Positions 56,874 to 64,000 of a DNA stretch of 64,000 bases are shown piece after piece. The position numbers and the translations under genes were made by a program. The stretch covers positions 1 through 64,000 of the forward strand of contig AOLX01000006.1 in assembly GCA_000336895.1 (NCBI GenBank), given 5' to 3'. Numbering within the stretch: position 1 is the first letter of the stretch; each line of letters opens with the position of its first letter. The DNA comes from Haloarcula argentinensis DSM 12282 (GTDB taxonomy: Archaea; Halobacteriota; Halobacteria; Halobacteriales; Haloarculaceae). Below the pieces are notes generated by a model. The model was not told the origin of the DNA, searched no databases, and worked only from the letters and a program-made list of their open reading frames with translations.

Positions 56874-57830
56874 ATGTCTGGTGACGAAGATACCGACGAA
56901 ATACCTCTTTATCGTCGTAACTTTTTCCGACTGTTAGGTGGGACTATCGTCCTCGGCACCCTCGTGAGTATGGTCGATGAGGAGCCACCCGATTTCTCCA
57001 GTGAAGTGTCTGAACTACAGAATTTGGCCCAGACTATTGACTCAACTGATCTTAGAGACCCCCAAAATAACTCTATGCTGCAGTCGTCAATAGCTACAAC
57101 GATAGAGTCGGTAAATAGCTCACTCTCTGAGAAGGAGATAGAACCGACTGGAAAAACTCCATCTTCAACACCTGCGGTTGGAGCTAGCAATATTAACCAA
57201 GCTTTAGAGTACTATCAAGAATTGCAGCAAACTTTGGACGAGGGGGAGTCTCTCAGTGGGAAAATTGAAAGCCGTGAGATTAATACTTTGAATAGTGAGT
57301 ATTTCAACGGTCAATCAAACCAAGATAGGAACCTTCCTAATGTGGAGTCATCCATTTCTAAATTTAGCAAAACAGTAGCTACACATACTCGCAGTGAGTG
57401 GCCACCCTCAACACAAAAACTCTTACCTGATCTTGATAGAGTCAGTTCGCGGCTGAACCGACAGAGAGCCATATATAAGAAACACGCTGATATGCAAGAG
57501 CGGTTCCTGAAGGTGATTCTTTCGCTCAATAGTGGTATCGACGCTTTCGAGCGTTCGTCTTTCGACTCTGCGGGCCGCAACTTCCAGCGAGCGAATAATA
57601 AGGCAAGTGTGCAGATCAGTGATTCTCTGAAGGACTACAAGGTAACGTCATACTCGCTGTCACTGGGAAACTACAGTCAGATATTCAGGCTGTATCGACA
57701 GGCTGCCAGCAATATGGCCGCTGCTTGTGCTGAAGGAATGAGCCGGGAAGAGCGTAATCAAAAGATCGATCTCGGCATTAAAAAGCAATTCAAGGCAAGA
57801 GATATTTTTGCTGGCGGTGTGTCATTTTAG
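56874..57830 (+). CDS. Tat-exported hypothetical protein
   Basis: 318 residues from the ATG at 56874. Residues 13-19 (YRRNFFR) with the following LLGGTIVLGTLVSMV form a twin-arginine signal, so the protein is exported folded, as most haloarchaeal secreted proteins are. The mature part is helical (two coiled-coil-like stretches, EYYQELQQTLDEGESLSGKIE and FERSSFDSAGRNFQRANNKASVQISDSLKDY). No lipobox is seen. Function unknown. It neighbours the membrane protein gene at 55918 on the other strand. Confidence 0.65.
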   Translation: MSGDEDTDEIPLYRRNFFRLLGGTIVLGTLVSMVDEEPPDFSSEVSELQNLAQTIDSTDLRDPQNNSMLQSSIATTIESVNSSLSEKEIEPTGKTPSSTPAVGASNINQALEYYQELQQTLDEGESLSGKIESREINTLNSEYFNGQSNQDRNLPNVESSISKFSKTVATHTRSEWPPSTQKLLPDLDRVSSRLNRQRAIYKKHADMQERFLKVILSLNSGIDAFERSSFDSAGRNFQRANNKASVQISDSLKDYKVTSYSLSLGNYSQIFRLYRQAASNMAAACAEGMSREERNQKIDLGIKKQFKARDIFAGGVSF

Positions 57831-58261
57831 TTGCTGAATTGCTTGGAAAAGCGTATCTACAAATACTGGAATTAACCTGTATGTTCGTCCCTGAGATTTT
57901 TCTCCAAGGAATTGGTCGTGGTTCCACAAGCTAATGTGGATGCACAGCCGACGGAAGTCTGGTAACGGGGTATTCGGCTATGTTGTTTTCGAGGTGTGCC
58001 GACGTCCTGTATGTTTCTAGTATTTGCTTGGTAGCTGCTGGATGCGGGTGTACTGGTTGTCGAGCTAGCTACCGCCACCGGCACTGGGAGAAGTATCTGA
58101 ATCCCACACGCCTACACCCCCCGTCGTCAACTTGGTCAGAAGACTCTCTCCGTGAAAGAGAGTACAGTAGTATCAATAGATGGGTTAAAGAGTCTTTCTC
58201 GGCAAAATACAGGATGAAAAGGGAAGCCCTCTCAACAGTTCGGCGACGACTCTTACTCGAG
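57831..58261. other. Stretch without an intact gene
   Basis: A 122-codon plus frame (57980-58348) has a Cys/Arg-rich start of unlikely composition. Its second half reads helical and basic (SSINRWVKESFSAKYRMKREALSTVRRRLLLELAIWVKYVI), possibly a remnant of a transposase or other gene. I could not place it. Confidence 0.3.
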
Positions 58262-58459
58262 TTAGCTATTTGGGTCAAGTATGTAATAAACCACAGCTAT
58301 TGTCACAGACATCGACACCGCCTGAATGGGCATCAAATCACCCAGTAACAGGGTGAATGCAAGGAAAGCAATGCCGGTTAGGATACCGGCCAGAACTGCG
58401 AATTTCCCCCGCGAGAGAGTACGTATCCGCGCATCTACGCGACGGTAGAGATGCTTCAC
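58262..58459 (-). CDS. Small two-helix membrane protein
   Basis: 65 residues: basic N-terminus (MKHLYRRVDARIRTLSRGKF), two hydrophobic helices (AVLAGILTGIAFLAFTLLL and MPIQAVSMSVTIAVVYYIL). The topology resembles the proteins at 22293 and 20029, common haloarchaeal small membrane proteins. Function unknown. Confidence 0.5.
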   Translation of the reverse strand: MKHLYRRVDARIRTLSRGKFAVLAGILTGIAFLAFTLLLGDLMPIQAVSMSVTIAVVYYILDPNS

Positions 58460-58707
58460 GGTACCAATAGAATATCAATTCTCCCAAATAAGTCTAATCA
58501 AGTTGCAGACATACCGAGCGCCATATCTCCCCTCCATCCCTGAAATACTGAGTAACGACTTACTCAACAAGTCGCTGTACCGGTCAGTACAGTGACTGTA
58601 ACTCGCAGGCCACAAAAGCTCTAGTGGTGATCAGAATTGGTTGTGAGCGTGACGTTCGGTTGAGTTGAAACCAGACTCTGAAAAAGGCACTCTACCGATC
58701 ATCGGCC
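58460..58707. other. Spacer without a gene
   Basis: No open frame with support. TGTACCGGTCAGTACA at about 58574-58589 is a near-palindrome. Nothing else is seen. Confidence 0.3.
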
Positions 58708-59166
58708 CTATGTGGCGTCGGCTTCCCCGTTCACCAAGCGATACACTCCGCGCAGCAACAGGATGGCCCCCGCAAGCCCAGCCACGATGCTGAGTGGATC
58801 CACGAAGGCACATACCCAGCAGCTATTTGATCCAGTGCCTATAGTGTATATCGTCCCGTTTTTTTCGACGTAGGTATAGTCCATCGTGTCACCGGGATAG
58901 TCGAAATCTGGCGGTGACTGATGCACTGTGGCAGCCCCATCAGCACGGAGTGCTTGGTCGAACACGTCTTGGCCCGCTGCTGAAAGGTTATTGTAACTGA
59001 CTACCTCGGCATCGGGAGACACTTGCGATTGATTCGTCTCGGTGGTGTAAGCCGCGTTCGTCGGCTCCGAGGCAGCACCAATGAGTAGACCGGATATGAT
59101 GAACGATACTACTGCAAATATAATGAGAGCGCGGCCACTGAAGCGATTTTTCGATGTTGATCCCAT
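58708..59166 (-). CDS. Membrane protein of a haloarchaeal family (DUF7979-like)
   Basis: 152 residues with an N-terminal membrane helix (LIIFAVVSFIISGLLIGAAS), an exterior acidic region containing VVSYNNLSAAGQDVFDQALRADGAA (a segment I recognise from a small haloarchaeal family) and TMDYTYVEKNGTIYTIGTG, and a C-terminal helix (VDPLSIVAGLAGAILLLRGVYRLV). Two membrane helices with an outside loop and a Cys pair (SCWVC). Function unknown. Confidence 0.55.
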   Translation of the reverse strand: MGSTSKNRFSGRALIIFAVVSFIISGLLIGAASEPTNAAYTTETNQSQVSPDAEVVSYNNLSAAGQDVFDQALRADGAATVHQSPPDFDYPGDTMDYTYVEKNGTIYTIGTGSNSCWVCAFVDPLSIVAGLAGAILLLRGVYRLVNGEADAT

Positions 59167-59379
59167 TTTATAGAATCACTGAAATAAGACGGCTTTTTAG
59201 TAACCTAACTCATCAGCCGAGTTAGCGATTCCATCTTCCATGCAAGTGGTCATATTCGTTGTGGCTCCGCTGGCGGTCGTCACTGGTTCAGTTGATTCTT
59301 CCGCACATAAACTGAACGGCTATTACACATCATCACTCCAAGCAATAAACCACGCCTAGAAGGCGAATCGATACTTGGC
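59167..59379. other. Spacer upstream of the membrane protein gene
   Basis: No gene with support. The last bases before 59380 lead into inverted repeat 4. Confidence 0.3.
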
Positions 59380-59418
59380 TAACCAACAGTAGCGGTCGAG
59401 ATCAACCGTTGTTGGTTA
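59380..59418. repeat. TAACCAACA inverted repeat, copy 4
   Basis: TAACCAACA (59380-59388) and TGTTGGTTA (59410-59418), 9-bp perfect arms, 21-bp spacer. The spacer length matches copy 3. It is not next to any gene start (about 210 bp upstream of the minus-strand gene at 59166). Confidence 0.65.
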
Positions 59419-59540
59419 ACGCCTCACCGCGTTTCACAGCGATTTTGACGACCTCTCTAAACACGAAATGATGTCATCAGAGCTCTCTTGCAGGACACAT
59501 GACTTGATCTGGCCGAGTACGACTGTATGCCACCAGAACC

Positions 59541-60206
59541 CTACGATAGCTCCCCGCGACGCCGTTCATACTCTTCACGCTCTTCCGCCCACTTGTGTTC
59601 GCTACCGGGTGTCGGATCGCCAACCCATGCCAGAAACCGCTCGGTCGCCTCAAAGGGCAACGCCAACCGTCGGTCCCATACCATGACCTCGTAGCCCTGT
59701 TCAGCGAGCGCCTGCTTGCAGGCTCGTCGCTTGGCGTCGTCAGTGATCGTCCAGGTGGCTCGTGGTTGCGTCGAGCTGCCGGGCCACTCTAATCCACCGT
59801 CGCAGGCGTACCACAGACGCGCGATAGGCTTCGTTAGCGTCCAGTCCGCTGGGGGCCCATCCGTCCACGTCCAGTACCGGCCAAGAGTGGGATGTGAAAG
59901 CGTCCGAAGGCGATACGCACCGTCCGTGTCGCGCGTGACTCCACGGACGAGCCAGCCAAGTTGGTCGCGAATCCATTCGATGTGTGCCCGCCGCATTGAG
60001 GCAATCCGAAGCGCCGGCGGGCCGTCATTCGGATTGTCAAGATTACCGTCACCAACCAGACACCCACGAATCGCCTCGTGCTGGGCCGCACCCACATCCG
60101 GATACGAACACTGTTGATTGCGCGACCAGTGCTGGGCGAGGCGCTGGAACTCGTTCTCACACTGGTTGCAGACACCCCCACGGGCATCCACGACCCACTC
60201 GCTCAT
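59541..60206 (-). CDS. LAGLIDADG-like homing endonuclease protein
   Basis: 221 residues from the ATG at 60206. An N-terminal CNQCE...C zinc-type pair (about 13-34) precedes QHEAIRGCLVGDGNLDNPNDGPPALRIASMRRAHIEWIRDQLGWLVRGVTRDTDGAYRLRTLSHPTLGRY (about 42-110), which has the LAGLIDADG layout (GCLVGDGNL for the first helix with catalytic Asp, then strands and a WIRDQL helix). A second half (WYACDGGLEWPGSSTQPRATWTITDDAKRRACKQALAEQGYEVMVW) looks like the second repeat. It is free-standing rather than inside an intein or intron. Nuclease activity is not shown. Confidence 0.65.
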   Translation of the reverse strand: MSEWVVDARGGVCNQCENEFQRLAQHWSRNQQCSYPDVGAAQHEAIRGCLVGDGNLDNPNDGPPALRIASMRRAHIEWIRDQLGWLVRGVTRDTDGAYRLRTLSHPTLGRYWTWTDGPPADWTLTKPIARLWYACDGGLEWPGSSTQPRATWTITDDAKRRACKQALAEQGYEVMVWDRRLALPFEATERFLAWVGDPTPGSEHKWAEEREEYERRRGELS

Positions 60207-61207
60207 ACCCACCGCTGTAGATGGAGCGTTATGTAAGTGCCGTGCTTCCCACACGACTGGGGTTCGCTCAACAGTTAGTCAGTAAAGGTGGGCTATCGCT
60301 TGAGACCGTCCGCAAGTGTCAGCTAACCCCGTGAACACTACCCTCCAGTCACCGCCGAAACGAACATGAAGCCCAACGAGGACAATCCCCGCACTCTATC
60401 CCGATGTTGCCAGAGATCAACCCGCTGTAGATTGGTCTTACAGACAGCAAGCCACTTCTCAGTATTATAACTGCTCGTCTTATGAATCCTCGTCTGTTGG
60501 CCGGCTCGACAGCCGGTCAAACCGGCTTTGTGCGTCTTCATTCCGCGTTGTTGTCGTTTCTGGGTCATAGTCGGCTACGGCTATCTCACCATCCTCGACA
60601 GTAACTGATAGAACCGCATATCCACTCTGTTCAGTTTTATTTCCCGCTCGCTCGGCATCGCAGAGTTGACGACACGGGTGTGTGCGGCGACATTAACAAT
60701 ATGAGAGTGGTCCACGACCCGAGCAACGGGAGGTTCTGATTTCAGTCTGGCTCTCCTAATGCCTCGCTTTTGCCCTTCTATGAAGCTAGCCTAATGATGT
60801 TCTATTAATCAAATTCCATGGCTATCTTATATCCAATTGCAGTAAATATACTACTAGTTATCACTATCAATATTCTTTCCTAACTGCCGCAATTTCTGAT
60901 ATACGGTTTGGGATCTCTGCGGCTGATAGACTAGTTGATTAAACTACTAGTTGATATACTAATAGATTTTTTACTTAGCATTAGCATTCATGCGGCACGA
61001 AAATTACGGCATTGCCGAGTAACACTACCTATCATAATCTAGCACTCTTAATTTTGTTCACAAGTTTTTTGATAGTCCCACTGTCAATAAGTGCTGGCGA
61101 ATTCAGGGCAGGGTTCACCACAAACATAAGAAAACTGATATACAATTGGTAGCGGGTCACCGGTGGGGAATCGGAAAGCAAGCAAGACTGCAAAAACAGA
61201 GACATCC
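60207..61207. other. Long AT-rich gap without a gene
   Basis: About 1 kb. Minus frames of 60-76 codons have unlikely composition. GCCGGCTCGACAGCCGG near 60500 forms a hairpin. From 60780 to 61120 the sequence is very AT-rich, with ACTAGTTGAT repeated at 60930-60939 and 60946-60955 and a related TACTAGTTAT at 60852. The right end likely holds the promoter of the 61208 gene. An origin-like or control function is possible. Confidence 0.4.
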
Positions 61208-61663
61208 ATGTCAACACAAACTACAGCATCGACCGCATCGACCTCGGAACCAACACTCTACACGCACGCGAAGCGCCGACTTGCAGACGCATGGCTCACG
61301 CCCGGCGTGCGACAGGGGACCCAACTGCTGCTGATTCTCACGCTGTTTGCTGGCTCGGCGATGGGCCAGACTGACGTTGGGAACATCTATTGTGACACGG
61401 CTGTCGAAGACGGCGTCGATGTCGTCTTCGGCGCACTGGCTGGTCTTGGCCTGCCAGCAACGATGGTTTTCGTCGGTCGCAGTGGCCTGTCGTATATGCG
61501 AGCCTCTGGCAACCCGAACCAGCAAAACGAAGCCCGGCGGGATCTCATCCTCTCGCTGGTCGGCCTCGGCGTCGTTGTGCTGGCAATCGTGGCTCCAGAG
61601 CTCATCACGAAGTTTGGGGACAACGTCGGCTTCGGCTTCTCGGACTGCGTGACGCCATTCTAA
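61208..61663 (+). CDS. VirB2/TrbC-like membrane subunit
   Basis: 151 residues from the ATG at 61208. A hydrophobic segment with a Gly-Ala motif (GTQLLLILTLFAGSAMGQTDVGN, a signal-type helix with a likely cleavage after AMG) is followed by DTAVEDGVDVVFGALAGLGLPATMVFVGRSGL and a last helix (LILSLVGLGVVVLAIVAPELI). Two membrane helices and a small exported region fit the TrbC/VirB2 pilin layout of conjugation machines. It starts the envelope module that runs to the window end. Assignment is by topology only. Confidence 0.5.
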   Translation: MSTQTTASTASTSEPTLYTHAKRRLADAWLTPGVRQGTQLLLILTLFAGSAMGQTDVGNIYCDTAVEDGVDVVFGALAGLGLPATMVFVGRSGLSYMRASGNPNQQNEARRDLILSLVGLGVVVLAIVAPELITKFGDNVGFGFSDCVTPF

Positions 61664-61670
61664 GCACACG

Positions 61671-63740
61671 ATGCCATCACTCCGCTCACTGTTGCTGGTC
61701 GCGGCCCTCTGCTCGCTGCTCTCGACAGCTGCAGCTGCGGGGCCTGCGTCTGCTGGTAGCAACCCATCTCAGATTGAGCGGGGGACGGCAGACTCTCTTG
61801 GCGATGTGAGCCACGGTGGCGTGGGGGTACTCCAACAAAACGCCACTGCACCGAATGGCTCCAGCGGCGAGGGACAAGCGAACGACACTGAAAACAACGA
61901 ATCCAGCGTCCAAGACCCGGTAGGCAACGGAACAGCAGCCAACGGAACCGAAGGCAACGAGTCCACCGAACAGGGACCAGCAGCGAACCAGACAGACGTG
62001 AACAGGTCCGTGGAACTCGGCGCAAGGCAAAACCTCAGCGCGCAAGTCTCGTGCTACGAGAACGCCTCGAATCCACCAGCGAACGCGTCTATCGGTGACA
62101 ACGCGACGGCCGGCGTCGTGCCTCCGAACCGGTCCTACAATCACAACCACACGTTCTTCCGTGCGCTGTGGTCTGGCGACCCCGACCACCCGAATCTCAC
62201 ACGGGCCGACCGGTCAGATGCCGAGAACGGCACGCTGGCCGTCCTGCCATCTTGCACGGGAGATATGCCCTCTCGTGCGCCCTCGAACACGACGCTGTGG
62301 AACCGGCCCGAACACGACTCGTTCCGGACTGGAATTGAGGACTCCTCGCGACCAGTCAACGTCACCGACACTCGATCTGGACTCTGGATTCGTGACGCCT
62401 ATGTCGCGTTCTTCAGCATCGAGCCATCGACCGTTGTCCATCGGCCATCGGGCACAAAACGGCTCGTCCGTCCAAACGGGACTGTTCGTGCTATCCACGA
62501 CTACCGGGTATTCATCTCGGAGATTTTCGAGGAAGACTTCCGGGTCCTGAACACGTCGACGAACACGACGCTGTATGCCAACGGCACTGCGATGGACAAC
62601 AGCACCGCTGCTCAGCCGACGCTCAACTACACGAACATCTCTGGGACCACCGACCTCCAACTGGTCACGACGGTCTCGACGAATATCTCAGAGATTGACG
62701 ATGACGAGATCGACGAGTACGAACTGACGGTCACGGACTCACGCACGGTCCACGTCGAAAACCTATCCGAGCGGGAGATGGTCGTCGAACCCGGCGTCGT
62801 CCCGAATGGCAGAGGGGCCACGACTGACGACTATCGTATCGGGACTGTAATCCCCGGCAGCTGGCAGCGTGTCCAGTTTGACAGGGGATACGAAGTCCAG
62901 AGCAAGTGGCGGTTCTATACCCGCTCACCGCCCGGCTGGGAGAACTGGTCCGAAAATACGACGACGCCAGTGCGACCGCTCGAAACCCACGCTGTCCGGA
63001 CTACAGAGGGCCCGGAGGTCACGGTCAACCGCGTCCAAAACGAGAGTTCCGACGGCTGGCAGTTCGTACCGTCGCTGGAAGCGACGTATCCGACGAATGC
63101 GACGGGGAACGCAGCGGGGAACACGACCGCTAACGCGACCAACAGGACCACGCTCCCACCAGAGATTCGGATTAATCGCTCAGAGTCGTTTACGAGAACG
63201 GATCGGTTCACGATTCGGAGTGCGGAACCGCTCCGGACAGAGAACTTCGAGATCCACGGACTCGTCCGTGGGAACAGCATCGAACAGCCAGCGGACTCGA
63301 CGAACCCGACGCCGATCCGTGAGGTTAATATCACCTCCGAGGTGGTCAACTCGACCGACAACTCGACGGACCTGCTGGTCCGGGTTGAACCGACGGCTGG
63401 CTTCCCGATTGCAGCGGGGAACGTCACGGTCGCGACTGGACAGACTCGAGTTGAACGGTCGCTCGCTGGCGATGATGAGCTTACAGTGACCGTTGACCAA
63501 GGCGAAGTCTCGTCGGCGATAGTCACATATCGTCCGAATCAGATCTGGTGGGAGCAAGGGCGTGCTGTCCCAGTCCGGGACACCCAAGAGCGGGTCACAT
63601 ATGAACTCGATCTCCCGGACCTTACGCAGTTCATCGACCTCGCTGTAGTGACACTCCTGACGTTGTTGCCGGCTGTGTTGGTGCTGTACGGCTACGACAT
63701 CTGGACGAGAGGCAAAATCGTTGGTTGGTATAATCCATGA
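61671..63740 (+). CDS. Large secreted, membrane-anchored protein
   Basis: 689 residues. A signal peptide (MPSLRSLLLVAALCSLLSTAAAAGPASAG) is followed by an Asn/Thr-rich region with very many N-x-S/T sites, so the protein is probably N-glycosylated on the cell surface. The middle is beta-rich (YELTVTDSRTVHVENLSEREMVVEPGVV; TFTIRSAEPLRTENFEIHGLV). The C-terminal helix (FIDLAVVTLLTLLPAVLVLYGYDIWTRGKIVGW) anchors it, with a short cytoplasmic tail. It starts 7 bp after the previous gene's stop and overlaps the next by 4 nt, so all three are one operon. Function unknown; adhesin or conjugation surface protein is possible. Confidence 0.65.
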   Translation: MPSLRSLLLVAALCSLLSTAAAAGPASAGSNPSQIERGTADSLGDVSHGGVGVLQQNATAPNGSSGEGQANDTENNESSVQDPVGNGTAANGTEGNESTEQGPAANQTDVNRSVELGARQNLSAQVSCYENASNPPANASIGDNATAGVVPPNRSYNHNHTFFRALWSGDPDHPNLTRADRSDAENGTLAVLPSCTGDMPSRAPSNTTLWNRPEHDSFRTGIEDSSRPVNVTDTRSGLWIRDAYVAFFSIEPSTVVHRPSGTKRLVRPNGTVRAIHDYRVFISEIFEEDFRVLNTSTNTTLYANGTAMDNSTAAQPTLNYTNISGTTDLQLVTTVSTNISEIDDDEIDEYELTVTDSRTVHVENLSEREMVVEPGVVPNGRGATTDDYRIGTVIPGSWQRVQFDRGYEVQSKWRFYTRSPPGWENWSENTTTPVRPLETHAVRTTEGPEVTVNRVQNESSDGWQFVPSLEATYPTNATGNAAGNTTANATNRTTLPPEIRINRSESFTRTDRFTIRSAEPLRTENFEIHGLVRGNSIEQPADSTNPTPIREVNITSEVVNSTDNSTDLLVRVEPTAGFPIAAGNVTVATGQTRVERSLAGDDELTVTVDQGEVSSAIVTYRPNQIWWEQGRAVPVRDTQERVTYELDLPDLTQFIDLAVVTLLTLLPAVLVLYGYDIWTRGKIVGWYNP

Positions 63741-64000
63741 CAAAGCAAGACATACCACGAACCAGCAGTATCGACCGCAGAACAGTGCTCGGACTCCTGA
63801 GCGGGAGTCTTGCCGCACTTGCAGGATGCAGTGGCGGGCTGTCTGATAGCAGTGACGGAGGTGACGGAAGCGCCGGTCCGCCGGAAGAGCAGTCCGACTA
63901 CATCGAAGAAACATCGATTGAGATTGTCGAGAACGGCCGTCAATTGGCACTGGAGGTGGCTGTGACCGATGAAGTCGAGCCGTCATCGGTCAGCATCATC
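63737..64000 (+). CDS. Tat-exported lipoprotein, cut by window end
   Basis: The first 88 residues are visible. Twin arginines at 14-15 (DRRTVLGLLSG) and the lipobox LAGC (28-31) mark a Tat lipoprotein; Cys31 would be the lipidated N-terminus. The mature part starts with a Ser/Gly/Asp linker, typical of haloarchaeal lipoproteins, then a beta-rich domain (TSIEIVENGRQLALEVAVTDEVEPSSVSII). The ATG overlaps the stop of the previous gene. The rest is outside the window. Confidence 0.75.
   Translation, partial: MTKQDIPRTSSIDRRTVLGLLSGSLAALAGCSGGLSDSSDGGDGSAGPPEEQSDYIEETSIEIVENGRQLALEVAVTDEVEPSSVSII

Noticed and set aside
57980..58348. 122-codon plus frame after the Tat protein gene
   Set aside because: Start region is Cys/Arg-rich nonsense; the second half may be a remnant, but I cannot place it in a family.
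60338..60568. 76-codon minus frame in the long gap
   Set aside because: Basic and Gln-rich, without a start signal or recognisable domain.
1..64000. CRISPR arrays, tRNA and rRNA genes, complete insertion sequences
   Set aside because: I saw no regularly spaced 25-40 bp repeats, no cloverleaf-like segment, no rRNA-like text and no intact transposase. Short remnants were only suspected at 13581 and 58140.

Overview
The window is haloarchaeal (class Halobacteria) DNA, most likely from a large plasmid or secondary chromosome. The proteins are rich in Asp and Glu. The information-processing genes are archaeal: two Orc1/Cdc6 initiators, MCM helicase, PCNA clamp and transcription factor B. Several TATA boxes sit at the spacing expected for leaderless transcripts. 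Two initiators with their own origins, ParA partitioning, MCM and a tyrosine recombinase point to an extrachromosomal or composite replicon. No rRNA, tRNA or CRISPR array was seen.

Layout. 0-5 kb: small, mostly minus-strand plasmid genes. 5-9.7 kb: maintenance block (PadR-like regulator, ParA, its small partner, coiled-coil HTH protein, MCM). 9.9-13.5 kb: AT-rich cluster of two unknown proteins, a membrane protein and a PD-(D/E)XK nuclease fused to a probable EVE-like domain. 14-16.8 kb: tyrosine recombinase and origin 1 (orc1/cdc6 flanked by inverted G-rich boxes). 17-38.8 kb: long minus-strand series of small genes: partial N6-methylase, SWIM proteins, TFB, Mom-like acyltransferase, DUF6884 protein, TGT-like (DUF6610) protein, GIY-YIG protein, ArdC-like antirestriction protein, PCNA and many unknowns. 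This series is broken at about 24.7-28.5 kb by an insert carrying a HEPN protein, a frameshifted DUF6788-like gene and a proteasome-like Ntn hydrolase. 38.8-40.9 kb: origin 2, with different boxes. 41.4-57.8 kb: defence island (SNF2 helicase with partner, DUF499 ATPase, DUF1156 methylase, unknowns, McrBC, envelope proteins). 58-61 kb: small membrane genes, a LAGLIDADG-like protein and an AT-rich gap. 61.2-64 kb: envelope module (VirB2/TrbC-like subunit, large secreted protein, Tat lipoprotein cut by the window end).

The most striking signal is a recurrent element directly before about two dozen minus-strand genes between 1.2 and 38.8 kb. In coding orientation it is a TTTTGTG or TTTTCTG box, then a 4-7 bp hairpin whose stem sequence varies with its pairing kept, usually with a GGGTG(A) core on the loop side, then the ATG. 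It appears in gaps between genes and is absent where genes overlap. A conserved RNA structure controlling translation or processing of a long transcript fits best.

As a working model, the replicon has two replication modules, partitions with ParA, carries its own clamp, helicase and TFB, and may modify its DNA with TGT-like and Mom-like enzymes. ArdC could blunt host restriction, while the DUF499/DUF1156/SNF2 and McrBC systems act against other DNA. Functional links beyond domain recognition are inference.
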